From positions 4,898,001 through 4,962,000 of the forward strand of contig NZ_CP063196.1 of NCBI RefSeq assembly GCF_003574835.2: 64,000 nucleotides of DNA, given 5' to 3'. Shown piece after piece: positions 8,220 to 16,774 of this stretch; position 1 is the first letter of the stretch; every line of letters begins with the position of its first letter. This DNA is from Thermobifida halotolerans. Lineage in GTDB: Bacteria > Actinomycetota > Actinomycetes > Streptosporangiales > Streptosporangiaceae. The position numbers and the translations under genes are program-made. The notes under the pieces were generated by a model. It did not search any database, was not told the origin of the DNA, and saw only the letters and a program-made list of their open reading frames with translations.

Positions 8220-8609
8220 AAGGATCGGTTCTAGTGTCCTGGAAGTAGTCGTATCGGGTGAGTGTGTGGCCTGATGCTCGCCTGCGCCGCATCGGGAACC
8301 GAATTCCGGCCGGAGACACGGACCGCACACGGCTGGTACCGGTTGTCTTCACGAAGGGCGGTGACCCGGGGGTCAGCGGCGGTGCCGACGGCGAGAATCA
8401 CTCGTCCGGCGGCGTGCCGCCCAGCCAGTCTGAAGAGACACTGCGTGGATCGGCACCTTCGAGGCGGTTCTAGGGCTTCGGCTTCTGAGCGTACCCTAGT
8501 GCTCCGGCCGCACAGGTTTGCCGGGGTGGTGGTGACGGCGGGCGGCGGTTGGACAGGCGGTGACTTTCCGCCCCGAAAGAGCGGCTTCGTGAACCCGGCA
8601 CGCACCGCC
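8220..8609. other. Intergenic stretch, no gene supported
   Basis: This is the 390-base upstream region of argS and 3' side of the next minus-strand gene. Overlapping ORFs on both strands have no recognisable features. Composition changes here from the less G+C-rich left end to strongly G+C-rich DNA, so it is a plausible edge of an acquired segment. No tRNA, repeat or integrase was seen. Confidence 0.4.
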
Positions 8610-9914
8610 TCACGCCGGAGCGGGGCGCGGACGGCGGGGCGGACGCCACAGGCGGACCGTCCACCACAGCAGGGCCGCCGTCGGCAACAGGGTCAGCGCG
8701 TGCCAGGGCAGCCGCCACCACGGGGAGACGGTGGCGGCGGGGGCGGCGGGGACGTGCGCGGGCACGGCGGGCGTCGTGGCCAGCGCCCACATCAGGAAAG
8801 CGTCGCCCACCGGCAGCACGCCGCCCAGGTAGCGGCGCTCGCCTCCCCACTCCACCGCCATGCCGGCGGCCTCGGCGAGACCGGTGAGCGCGGCGGCGGT
8901 GGGCGCGTCCCCGGCGAGCACCGCGTCGGCGATGGCGACCGTGCTGGCCGACGCGGACAGCCCGAGGACCAGCGGACCGGAGTCGACGTCTCCGGGGGAG
9001 TCGTCGCCCCGGGGGTGTTCGCGCACACCCGGCAGCATCGCGGTGTCGGAGGCGAACAGTTCGCGGAAGACCGTGTAGTCGGCCGCGGCCCACTCGGGGT
9101 CGATCTCGAACAGGAAACGCAGCAGCAGCGACTGGGAGGTCGCCCGCGCGCCCTGGAGCACGCGGCCGTCCACGGCGTCCACCCGGTGCGGGATGAGACC
9201 GGTCACGGGGTCCAGGCGCGTCCGCACCTGCGTCATCCACGTCCGGAACAGGAGAGCGTAGCGGTCCTCTCCGGCCAGGTGGTCGCGCAGCCGCAGCGCG
9301 GCCATGGCCACGACGCTGTCCACCGGCCACGCCTGCCCCGGGTAGGCGGACAGGAACGGGGTGCCGTCCGCGATGGACGTCTCGAACGCGGCGGCCAGCT
9401 CCTCGGCGGCGGCGTCGAGTGCGGCCATCTCCTCGGGCGCGGCCCGTGCCCCGCCCGCCGCGGCCACGAGCCGTCCGCGCAGCCAGGTGCTCCACCCCGC
9501 GTGGAACACCCCGTGGGCGGGCACGGCGTCGGCGGGAAACGGCGCGGTCCCCTCCGGTGAGGACAGCCGCTCCAGCGTCCAGCGGGCCTCCGCCAGTGCC
9601 TCGTCCCGCCGCTCCGGGGCGCGCTGGGCGACCGACAGCCAGGTCAGTCCGTACAGCGCGTGCGTGAAGAAGTAGCCCTCGGGAAACAGCGCCTGCATGT
9701 CCGCGCCCGCGCCCCCGTCCAGCGCGCTCCGGACGAACGCCAGGCGGGGCAGCGTGTCGGCGACCACCTCGGCGTCGGTGCGCTCCAGCGGCGACGGGGT
9801 GTAGGAGCGGACACTCGTCAGGGTCACGACCCCGGTGACCGCGACGGTCGTCAGGGTCAGCAGCAGCGCCGCGGTGGTGCGCGCGGGGGAGCGGCGGGCG
9901 GACTGATCGGGCAC
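8610..9914 (-). CDS. Membrane-anchored alpha/alpha-toroid-like protein, function unknown
   Basis: A 434-residue protein. A hydrophobic segment at about 15-34 (TTAALLLTLTTVAVTGVVTL) and another near the C-terminus (about 400-418, followed by an Arg/Pro-rich tail) suggest an extracytoplasmic domain held by two membrane segments. Between them are helical repeats including FFTHALYGLTWLSVAQ and SAYPGQAWPVDSVVAMAALR. The latter resembles the conserved Trp/Pro helix of linalool dehydratase/isomerase-type and related (alpha/alpha)6 proteins. No catalytic assignment is justified. The start at GTG 9914 is not decided by a strong ribosome-binding site. It lies just downstream of plsX on the same strand. 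Confidence 0.65.
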   Translation of the reverse strand: MPDQSARRSPARTTAALLLTLTTVAVTGVVTLTSVRSYTPSPLERTDAEVVADTLPRLAFVRSALDGGAGADMQALFPEGYFFTHALYGLTWLSVAQRAPERRDEALAEARWTLERLSSPEGTAPFPADAVPAHGVFHAGWSTWLRGRLVAAAGGARAAPEEMAALDAAAEELAAAFETSIADGTPFLSAYPGQAWPVDSVVAMAALRLRDHLAGEDRYALLFRTWMTQVRTRLDPVTGLIPHRVDAVDGRVLQGARATSQSLLLRFLFEIDPEWAAADYTVFRELFASDTAMLPGVREHPRGDDSPGDVDSGPLVLGLSASASTVAIADAVLAGDAPTAAALTGLAEAAGMAVEWGGERRYLGGVLPVGDAFLMWALATTPAVPAHVPAAPAATVSPWWRLPWHALTLLPTAALLWWTVRLWRPPRRPRPAPA

Positions 9915-9981
9915 CCGCCCAGCATGCCGCGAGTGGGGGTGTGCGCGAAACCGCGGTCCGCGGGACGGCGGCGCCGGACCC

Positions 9982-11070
9982 TCACTCCTCGGACGAGCCC
10001 AGCCGGTGCAGCCAGGACGGGGCGCGGCTCACTCCCGCCACGCCCCGGCGGACCTGGTCGGTGATGCGGCCGAGCACCAGGTTGTTGGCGAGCACGCAGG
10101 CCTGGGCGACGCCCTGGGCGCGGCTGGCGCCGTGCGCGATGACCACGGTGCCGTTGAGGCCGAGCAGCACCGCGCCGCCGTAGGACTCGGAGTCGAAGCG
10201 CGCCCGCAGTTCGCGCAGGGCCCGGCGCTGGAACAGCGCGCCGAACCGCGCCAGCGGGCTGGAGGTGAGCGCCGCGCGGATCTCCTCGAAGGCGAAGCTC
10301 ACCGCGCCCTCCACCGACTTCAGCGCCACGTTCCCGGTGAAACCGTCGGTGACGACCACGTCCACGAGTCCGGCGAGCAGGTCGTGTCCCTCGATGTTGC
10401 CGCGGAAGTCCAGCCGGGGCTCCTCCGAGGCGTGGGCGGACAGCAGTTCGGCCGCCCGACGGGCCAGCCTGTTGCCCTTGCCCGGTTCGGAGCCGATGGT
10501 GAGGATGCCCACGCGCGGTTCCGCGACGCCGTGCCCGATGCGCGCGTAGGCCGCCCCCAGGTGGGCGAACTGCACCAGCATCTCCGGTTTGGCGTCGGCG
10601 TTGGCCCCGGCGTCCAGCAGGACCGTCGGTTTGGGGCGGGTGGGCAGCACCAGGGCCAGTGCGGGGCGCAGCACTCCAGGAAGGGTGCGCAGGCGGACCG
10701 TGGACGCCGACACCACGCCGCCGGTGGATCCGGCCGAGACCAGTGCGGCGGCGGTGCCCTGGCGGATCAGTTTGCAGCACACCGCGACACTGGACCGCGC
10801 CCGCCGCCATGCCGCCAGCGCGCCCTCGTGCATCGCCAGCGCCTCCTCGGCGTGCACGATCGGCAGCTCTCGGGCGGCTCCCTCGGCGGCGACCAGCGGG
10901 GTCAGTTCGGGGGTGCGTCCCACCAGGACCAGGCGCAGTCCGTGCTCGCGTACCGCCCGCACCGCTCCCGCGACCACCTCGCCGGGGGCGTGGTCGCCGC
11001 CCATCGCGTCCACCGCGATGAGAGGCGGTTGGGCGGAAGAAGACCGCTGGGCGGTGACTGCGCTGCTCAT
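9982..11070 (-). CDS. plsX: Phosphate acyltransferase PlsX
   Basis: PlsX converts acyl-ACP and phosphate into acyl-phosphate, the donor for glycerol-3-phosphate acylation in phospholipid synthesis. The protein has 362 residues from ATG 11070, which follows GAGGAG. Signatures are IAVDAMGGDHAP at the N-terminus, SAGSTGG (family usually SAGNTGA), DAGANADAKP, and VVTDGFTGNVALKSVEG. Length fits the family. It is not next to rpmF, rnc or fab genes as in many bacteria, so it could be a stand-alone or second copy. The neighbouring membrane protein is 67 bases downstream. Confidence 0.9.
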   Translation of the reverse strand: MSSAVTAQRSSSAQPPLIAVDAMGGDHAPGEVVAGAVRAVREHGLRLVLVGRTPELTPLVAAEGAARELPIVHAEEALAMHEGALAAWRRARSSVAVCCKLIRQGTAAALVSAGSTGGVVSASTVRLRTLPGVLRPALALVLPTRPKPTVLLDAGANADAKPEMLVQFAHLGAAYARIGHGVAEPRVGILTIGSEPGKGNRLARRAAELLSAHASEEPRLDFRGNIEGHDLLAGLVDVVVTDGFTGNVALKSVEGAVSFAFEEIRAALTSSPLARFGALFQRRALRELRARFDSESYGGAVLLGLNGTVVIAHGASRAQGVAQACVLANNLVLGRITDQVRRGVAGVSRAPSWLHRLGSSEE

Positions 11071-11394
11071 GGGGCTCCTCGTGCGGGTGGAGGGCACGCG
11101 GCGGGCCGATCCGGTGCGTCCCCTGGGTCAGGGTATTGCGCATCGCCGGGGCCGTGGTGACGAGGCCACACCTTGGACGAGAAGATCGGTTATACGGTGC
11201 GGAACCTGAGAAATCACTGTGTTTCCGAGATATTGCCGCACTCGGAATTCTCACCTCAGAAGGGGATGAATAGTGTAAGAAGCCTGCCGGAATCGGACCC
11301 CCGCGAGTGAGAGGGGGGCGACGCAGCCCATGTCGCCCCGTGACCGCGCCGACAAGGTCATAAGCGGGTCCGATATGCGCACACAGTGCGACCG

Positions 11395-11436
11395 CGATAT
11401 CACGTTCGGTCGACCGACCGCCGACTCGCGTGATAT
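11395..11436 (+). promoter_or_regulatory. Nested palindromes upstream of the aminomutase-like gene
   Basis: ATATCACG (11397-11404) and CGTGATAT (11429-11436) form an 8-bp inverted repeat enclosing a perfect 12-bp palindrome, TCGGTCGACCGA (11406-11417). The set ends 19 bases before the GTG start at 11456, the right place for an operator. No cognate regulator lies next to it. The rest of the 385-base divergent region shows nothing else definite. Confidence 0.5.
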
Positions 11437-11455
11437 GTGACACGAGAGGAGACGC

Positions 11456-12817
11456 GTGAGCTTGACGCACGACATGGCACTGCAGGCGTCCGCCGGCCGC
11501 CGGTTCCGTGCCTACACGTCGAAGCACCTCGACGAGCTGACCGCTCGTGCGGGGCTGGGGGACGACGAGCGGCTCGCGATCCGCGCGGTGGCCACCGTGC
11601 TGCCGTTCCGAGTCAACTCCTACGTCATCGACGAGCTGATCGACTGGGACGCGGCTCCCGACGACCCCATCTACCGACTCACCTTCCCGCAGGCGGACAT
11701 GCTCCCCGCCGAGGATGTGGCGAGGATCGCCGACCTGCTGCGCGGCGACGCCCCCCGCAAGGAGATCAACCAGGCCGCCAACGAGGTGCGGGCCAGACTC
11801 AATCCGCACCCGGCCGGGCAGATGGAGCTCAACCTGCCCAAGGTCGGCGAGGAGCCGATGCAGGGCGTGCAGCACAAGTACCACGAGACGGTGCTGTTCT
11901 TCCCCAAGCAGGGCCAGACCTGCCACTCCTACTGCACGTACTGCTTCCGCTGGGCGCAGTTCGTCGGCGAGCCCGACCTGAAGATGGCCACCGACGAGAT
12001 CGACCGCCTGGTGGCCTACCTGCACCAGCATCCCGAGGTCACCAGTGTCCTGCTGACCGGCGGCGACCCCATGATCATGGGCGAGGCGGTGCTGTCGCGC
12101 TACGTCGAGCCGCTGCTGGGCGTGGAGACCCTGGAGTCCATCCGCATCGGCACCAAGTCGCTGGCCTACTGGCCGCAGCGGTTCGTCACCGACCCCGACG
12201 CCGACGACACGCTCCGGCTGTTCGAGCGGGTGGTGGAGTCGGGCAAGAACCTGGCGTTCATGGCGCACTTCTCCCACCCCAGGGAGATGGAGCCCGCGAT
12301 GGTGCAGGAGGCGGTGCGGCGCATCCGCGGCACCGGAGCGGTGATCCGGACCCAGGCGCCGCTGATCCGCACCATCAACGACGACCCCGCGGTCTGGGCG
12401 AGCATGTGGCGCACCCACGTGCGGCAGGGGATGGTCCCCTACTACATGTTCGTGGAGCGCGACACCGGGCCGCAGGACTACTTCGCGGTGCCGCTGGCCG
12501 AGGCCTACGAGATCTTCCGCGACGCCTACACCAGCGTCTCGGGGCTGGCGCGGACCGTGCGCGGCCCGTCCATGTCGGCCACCCCCGGCAAGGTGTGCGT
12601 GGACGGAGTCACCGAGATCAACGGTGAGAAGGTGTTCATGCTGCACTTCATCCAGGCACGCGACCCCGAACTGGTCAACCGGCCGTTCTTCGCCAAGTAC
12701 GACGAGAAGGCCGCCTGGCTGTTCGACCTGCAGCCGGCGCTGGGCGCCACCCGTTTCCCCTACGAGGCGGAATCGCCCGGAGACGCCTCAGGGCTGGTCG
12801 GCGCCGCCCACCCCTGA
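11456..12817 (+). CDS. Lysine-2,3-aminomutase-family (KamA-like) radical SAM protein
   Basis: A 453-residue radical SAM protein of the KamA/YodO family. The cluster motif CHSYCTYCFRW (CX3CX2C) lies near residue 160, followed by SVLLTGGDPM, and a late ATPGKVCVDG segment near 375 contains a candidate PLP-binding lysine. Characterised members move the amino group of lysine or glutamate using PLP and a 5'-deoxyadenosyl radical. The substrate here is unknown and no lysine catabolic genes are adjacent. GTG 11456 follows GAGGAG with 5-base spacing. Its 3' end overlaps the converging glucokinase gene by 30 bases. The upstream palindromes suggest dedicated control. Confidence 0.85.
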   Translation: MSLTHDMALQASAGRRFRAYTSKHLDELTARAGLGDDERLAIRAVATVLPFRVNSYVIDELIDWDAAPDDPIYRLTFPQADMLPAEDVARIADLLRGDAPRKEINQAANEVRARLNPHPAGQMELNLPKVGEEPMQGVQHKYHETVLFFPKQGQTCHSYCTYCFRWAQFVGEPDLKMATDEIDRLVAYLHQHPEVTSVLLTGGDPMIMGEAVLSRYVEPLLGVETLESIRIGTKSLAYWPQRFVTDPDADDTLRLFERVVESGKNLAFMAHFSHPREMEPAMVQEAVRRIRGTGAVIRTQAPLIRTINDDPAVWASMWRTHVRQGMVPYYMFVERDTGPQDYFAVPLAEAYEIFRDAYTSVSGLARTVRGPSMSATPGKVCVDGVTEINGEKVFMLHFIQARDPELVNRPFFAKYDEKAAWLFDLQPALGATRFPYEAESPGDASGLVGAAHP

Positions 12818-13885
12818 TCGCCGAGTGCGCGGTTCCGGCTCCCCGCGGAGGAGGAGTCGGGACCGCGCCGCACGCCGGAACGGCCGGACGTGGTGGGACG
12901 ACGGAACGTCGCGGGCCAGGTCCGCCGCGCCGATCAGACCCGCCTCGTTGCCCAGCGCCGCCCGGACAATGCGCGCCTCGGGGCGGTGGCCGCGTCCGGT
13001 GAGCGCGCGCCCGAAGTGGGTGCGCGCCGGAGCGAGCAGCAGTTCGTCGGCCTCGCACACCCCGCCGCCGATGACGAACAGTTCCGGGTCGAAGGCCGAG
13101 GCCAGGTTCGCCAGACCCACGCCCAGCCAGGCGCCCATGTCCTCCAGCAGTTCGACGCAGGCGCGGTCGCCCTCGCGGGCCAGTTCGGTCACCAGCGGGC
13201 CGGTGATCATGGACGGGTCGCCGTTCACCGCGTCGAGGAGCCGGGAGGCCATCGGGGAGTGCGACGCGGCCAGTTCCCGGGCCTCGCGGGTCAGGGCGTT
13301 GCCGCTGGCGTACTGCTCCCAGCAGCCCCGGTTGCCGCACTCGCAGCGGTGTCCGTTGGGCACCACGACCATGTGACCGAACTCTCCGGCCAGACCGTGG
13401 CGTCCCCGGCGCAGCGCTCCGTCGATGATGATGCCGCCGCCGATGCCGGTGCCCAGGTTCACCACGACGACGTCGCGCACTCCGCGTCCCGCTCCCATGC
13501 GGGTCTCGGCCCAGGCCGCGGCGTTGGCGTCGTTCTCCACGACCACGGGGAGCCCGAGCCGGTCCTGGAGCGCCTCGCGCAGCGGTTCGTCACGCCAGGA
13601 CAGGTGCGGGGCGAACAGCACGTTGGTGCGCCTTTCGTCGACGAATCCGGCGGCGCCCACACCGACCGCCCTGATCCGGTGGCCGCGGCTCAGTTGTTCG
13701 ACGACGTCGACGATGGTGTCCTCGACGACCTTGGGGCTCTTGCTCCGGTCCGGCGTCTCGGTGCGCAGCCGTGCCAGGACCCGGCCCGCCGGGGTGACCA
13801 CGCCCCCCGCGACCTTCGTGCCGCCGATGTCGATTCCGATGACGAGCCCGCGCCGTCGGCGGCCCGTCCCCCGTGTGAAGACCAC
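12788..13885 (-). CDS. glkA: ROK-family glucokinase
   Basis: A 365-residue ATP-dependent sugar kinase. GIDIGGTKVAGG is the phosphate-binding loop, VVNLGTGIGGGIIIDGAL is the second glycine-rich motif, and CECGNRGCWEQ is the ROK zinc-binding CXCGXXGCXE. Actinobacterial enzymes of this type phosphorylate glucose and may act in carbon catabolite control. GTG 13885 starts 11 bases after the upstream membrane-protein gene, so the two are probably co-transcribed. The C-terminal extension is Arg-rich and crosses the end of the converging aminomutase-like gene. Glucose specificity is from family similarity. Confidence 0.88.
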   Translation of the reverse strand: MVFTRGTGRRRRGLVIGIDIGGTKVAGGVVTPAGRVLARLRTETPDRSKSPKVVEDTIVDVVEQLSRGHRIRAVGVGAAGFVDERRTNVLFAPHLSWRDEPLREALQDRLGLPVVVENDANAAAWAETRMGAGRGVRDVVVVNLGTGIGGGIIIDGALRRGRHGLAGEFGHMVVVPNGHRCECGNRGCWEQYASGNALTREARELAASHSPMASRLLDAVNGDPSMITGPLVTELAREGDRACVELLEDMGAWLGVGLANLASAFDPELFVIGGGVCEADELLLAPARTHFGRALTGRGHRPEARIVRAALGNEAGLIGAADLARDVPSSHHVRPFRRAARSRLLLRGEPEPRTRRSGVGGADQP

Positions 13886-13896
13886 GCCGTGTGACC

Positions 13897-14733
13897 CTAG
13901 TCGACCTGGGTGACCGGATGGTCACGCCGCTCCGGGACGGCGGGCAGCGCCGCGCGGTCGAGGGCGGAGGCGGCTTCGAGGACGAGGTCGTGGCGTCCGG
14001 CGATGAGTTCCTGGAAGCGGATCTTGGCGCGGATGAGCGGGCGGCGCAGCCGCTGGTCACGGCGGATCGCGGCGGAGAGCTTGACCGAGTCCTCGGGGTA
14101 GCGCCACCGCGCCCACGGCGAACCGGGGACCGCCAGTCGCACCGCGGCGACGATGCTGATCACGGGGACGAAGACCCCGATGATGCCGCTCCAGATCTTG
14201 CCCTTGAGGAGGCTGACCGTCGCGCCCGCGAAGTTGACCAGGATGAGCGAGGCCATTCCGGTCTGCGCGAGCGCGGCGCCCGGTGCGGTGCTCTGGAACT
14301 CGCTCCAGCCCACCGGGCGCAGACCGGTCAGCAGCAGTCCGCTCAGGGCGATCGCCACGAACACCGCGTCCACGGAGGTGCGTCCCTGCTCGGTCCAGTA
14401 CACGTCGCGCAGGTGCAGGATCAGCGCGAACTCGTCCAGCACCAGTGCGGAGCCGAGTCCGAACAGGCCCGCGGCCGTGGCGATGGTCCAGCCGCTCCGG
14501 TCGGTGATGAGCAGCCCGGCGACCCCGCCGACCAGCATGAGCGCCACTCCGAAGACGACGTGGTGGATGTGCAGGCCGCCGGGGGTGACATTGCCGGGCC
14601 ACCACCGGACCTGGGCGCGGATCATCCGCACGCTGAGGCGGATCAGCAGGAACCCGGCCACGAACGCGACAAAGAAGCTGAACAGCGGCAACCGTCCGGT
14701 GGCCACGATGTGAACGGTGAACCAATCGCTCAC
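13897..14733 (-). CDS. Multi-pass membrane protein, function unknown
   Basis: A 278-residue integral membrane protein with about seven hydrophobic segments between residues 14 and 205 and a charged cytoplasmic C-terminal tail. The motif GGLHIHHVVFG, with a following DEFALILHLRDVYW, is striking: the His cluster and acidic residues at the membrane face suggest metal binding or a membrane hydrolase fold, but I cannot name a family. GTG 14733 follows AGGAGG. It appears to head a two-gene unit with the glucokinase gene. Confidence 0.75.
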   Translation of the reverse strand: MSDWFTVHIVATGRLPLFSFFVAFVAGFLLIRLSVRMIRAQVRWWPGNVTPGGLHIHHVVFGVALMLVGGVAGLLITDRSGWTIATAAGLFGLGSALVLDEFALILHLRDVYWTEQGRTSVDAVFVAIALSGLLLTGLRPVGWSEFQSTAPGAALAQTGMASLILVNFAGATVSLLKGKIWSGIIGVFVPVISIVAAVRLAVPGSPWARWRYPEDSVKLSAAIRRDQRLRRPLIRAKIRFQELIAGRHDLVLEAASALDRAALPAVPERRDHPVTQVD

Positions 14734-14976
14734 GCATGCCTCCTAGGCCCGGGAAGGGCGCAGTCGACAACCAGGGGGAGAGGAAAGGGGGACGGCGGAG
14801 AACGAGGAACCGGCACACCTGCGGATCCGCCGAGCGGAGGGGCGCGCCCGCTCCGGACTCCTGGTGGACAGGTAGGCAAGTGTACGTTCGCCGGATCCTC
14901 TCGGACACCCGTGTCGTCCTGAGAACCTCTTGGGAGGCGCCGGGATTCCGGAAGAGTCCAGGAAGAGGGCGAGATC

Positions 14977-15028
14977 ACGGCGCTCCCTCCCCGGTGGCCA
15001 CTCCCGGCCACCGGGGAGGGAGCGCCGT
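14977..15028. repeat. Perfect 23-bp inverted repeat (strong hairpin)
   Basis: Arms 14977-14999 and 15006-15028 are exact reverse complements, separated by 6 bases (ACTCCC). There is no T-run on either side. It lies between divergently transcribed genes, where a terminator has no obvious job. It could insulate the two promoters, mark an unannotated short transcript, or be a small mobile repeat. Confidence 0.8.
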
Positions 15029-15152
15029 GGGGACGGGGCCTGCGGGCGCCGGGGGTGGCCGGGGCCGCCGTCAACTCCTCGGGCGATGCCTTGACCGAAA
15101 GAACCGAATGTCGTTCTAGTTTTTTGGGGTCCGGCTCTGTAGAGTGCGCCCC

Positions 15153-15926
15153 ATGGAACTGAACGGAGTTGCCGCCGTCGTGTCCGGCGGCGCGAGCGGT
15201 CTGGGAGAAGCGACCGTCAGGGAACTGACGTCGGCAGGGGCGACCGTGGTCATCGCGGACCTCAACGCCGAACGCGGCGAGGCTCTGGCGGAGGAGGTCG
15301 GCGGCGTCTTCGTCCGCACCGACGTCTCCGACGAGGAGCAGGTGCAGGCGGCGGTGCGGGCCGCGGTGGACACCGGCAGGCCGCTGCGGGCGGCGGTGTC
15401 CTGCGCGGGCATCGGCTGGGCGTCCCGCACCGTGGCGCGCGACGGCACACCGCACGACCTGGCCTCCTACCGCAAGGTCATCGACGTCAACCTGATCGGC
15501 ACCTTCAACCTGGTGCGCCTGGCCGCCGCCGCGATGGCGCGGACCGAGCCGGTCAACGAGGACGGCGAGCGCGGCGCGATCGTCAACACCGCGTCGCTGG
15601 CGGGCATCGAGGGACAGATCGGCCAGATCGCCTACTCCTCCTCCAAGGGCGGCATCATCGGCATGACCGTCCCGGCCGCGCGCGACCTGGCCGCGATCGG
15701 CGTGCGCGTCAACACCATCGCCCCCGGAATCCTCGACACGCCCATCTACGGCCAGGGGCCCGACGCCGAGGCGTTCAAGGAGCGGCTCGCCGCACCGGTG
15801 CCGTTCCCCAAGCGGCTGGGCACCCCGGCGGAGTTCGCCAGGCTGGTCCGCGCGCTGCTGGAGATCAGCTACGTCAACGCCGAGGTCGTGCGCATCGACG
15901 GCGGCCTGCGCATGCAGCCGAAGTAG
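15153..15926 (+). CDS. SDR-family 3-hydroxyacyl-CoA dehydrogenase-like enzyme
   Basis: A 257-residue NAD(P)-dependent dehydrogenase. [11 protein letters not shown] is the cofactor loop, the catalytic YSSSK box lies in [14 protein letters not shown], and [12 protein letters not shown] follows. The sequence is closest to the type II 3-hydroxyacyl-CoA dehydrogenase/HSD10 group, which oxidises 3-hydroxyacyl-CoA in fatty acid or branched-chain degradation. ATG 15153 has no clear Shine-Dalgarno, so the transcript may have a short or absent leader. The enoyl-CoA hydratase starts 10 bases downstream, supporting an acyl-CoA oxidation pair. Confidence 0.87.
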   Translation: MELNGVAAVVSGGASGLGEATVRELTSAGATVVIADLNAERGEALAEEVGGVFVRTDVSDEEQVQAAVRAAVDTGRPLRAAVSCAGIGWASRTVARDGTPHDLASYRKVIDVNLIGTFNLVRLAAAAMARTEPVNEDGERGAIVNTASLAGIEGQIGQIAYSSSKGGIIGMTVPAARDLAAIGVRVNTIAPGILDTPIYGQGPDAEAFKERLAAPVPFPKRLGTPAEFARLVRALLEISYVNAEVVRIDGGLRMQPK

Positions 15927-15936
15927 GAGGGCAACC

Positions 15937-16701
15937 ATGGCCGACGAGGTTCTCTACGAGGCGGCGGACGGCGTCGCCGTCATCACCATCAACCGCCCCC
16001 GGGCCAGGAACGCGGTGAACCGGGCCGTGGCCGAGCAGATCGCCGCGGCACTGGACGACCTCGACTCCCGCGGGGACCTCACCGTCGGGATCATCACCGG
16101 CGCGGGCGGCACCTTCTGCGCGGGCATGGACCTCAAGGCGTTCCTCCAGGGTGAGGTGCCGATCGTCGAGGGACGCGGATTCGGCGGCTTCGCCCAGCGC
16201 CCGCCGAAGAAGCCGCTGATCGCGGCGGTCGAGGGATACGCGCTGGCCGGAGGGTTCGAGGCGGTGCTCGCCTGCGACCTCGTGGTCGCCGCCGAGGACG
16301 CCAGGTTCGGGATTCCCGAGGTCAAACGCGGTCTGGTCGCGGCGGCGGGCGGACTGCTCCGGTTGCCGCACCGCATTCCCCGCAACATCGCCATGGAGTT
16401 CGCGCTGACCGGGGACTTCGTCCCGGCCCCGCGCGCCGCCGAACTCGGCCTGGTCAACCGGCTCACCCCCAGCGGCCAGGCACTCGACGGGGCACGGGAA
16501 CTCGCCGCGCGGATCGCGGAGAACGCCCCCATGGCGGTCGCCGTCTCCAAACGCGTCATCGTCGAATCCGACGACTGGGCGGGCGAGGAGCGGTGGCGGC
16601 GCCAGGACGAACTCACCGGACCGGTCTTCACCAGTCACGACGCGGCCGAGGGCGCCGCGGCCTTCGCGGAGAGGCGCAGGCCGGTCTGGAGGGGTGAGTG
16701 A
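15937..16701 (+). CDS. Crotonase/enoyl-CoA hydratase family protein
   Basis: A 254-residue crotonase that should hydrate (or isomerise) enoyl-CoA to feed the adjacent hydroxyacyl-CoA dehydrogenase. Oxyanion-hole segments are FCAGMDLKAF and the YALAGGFEAVLACDLVVA helix, and a catalytic-type Glu lies in FGIPEVKRGL. The second conserved Glu/Asp position is less obvious, so isomerase or other crotonase chemistry remains possible. ATG 15937 follows GTAGGAGGG. No acyl-CoA dehydrogenase or thiolase is adjacent. Confidence 0.87.
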   Translation: MADEVLYEAADGVAVITINRPRARNAVNRAVAEQIAAALDDLDSRGDLTVGIITGAGGTFCAGMDLKAFLQGEVPIVEGRGFGGFAQRPPKKPLIAAVEGYALAGGFEAVLACDLVVAAEDARFGIPEVKRGLVAAAGGLLRLPHRIPRNIAMEFALTGDFVPAPRAAELGLVNRLTPSGQALDGARELAARIAENAPMAVAVSKRVIVESDDWAGEERWRRQDELTGPVFTSHDAAEGAAAFAERRRPVWRGE

Positions 16702-16774
16702 CCCGGCACCTCCGACAGCGGCCGTGGCACCGGCGGGCAGACCAGCCGCCGGCGCCACGGCCGTCGCCGTGGGA

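Noticed and set aside
6021-8234. Long antisense ORF opposite argS
   Set aside because: It is a high-G+C antisense frame with no motif, while the minus strand encodes a full ArgRS.
8231-8605. 124-residue minus ORF upstream of argS
   Set aside because: Arg/Pro-rich with no hydrophobic pattern, and it overlaps the argS promoter region.
13885-13912. TAGGGT ahead of glkA as a leaderless promoter
   Set aside because: It coincides with the stop codon of the upstream gene 11 bases away; co-transcription is simpler.
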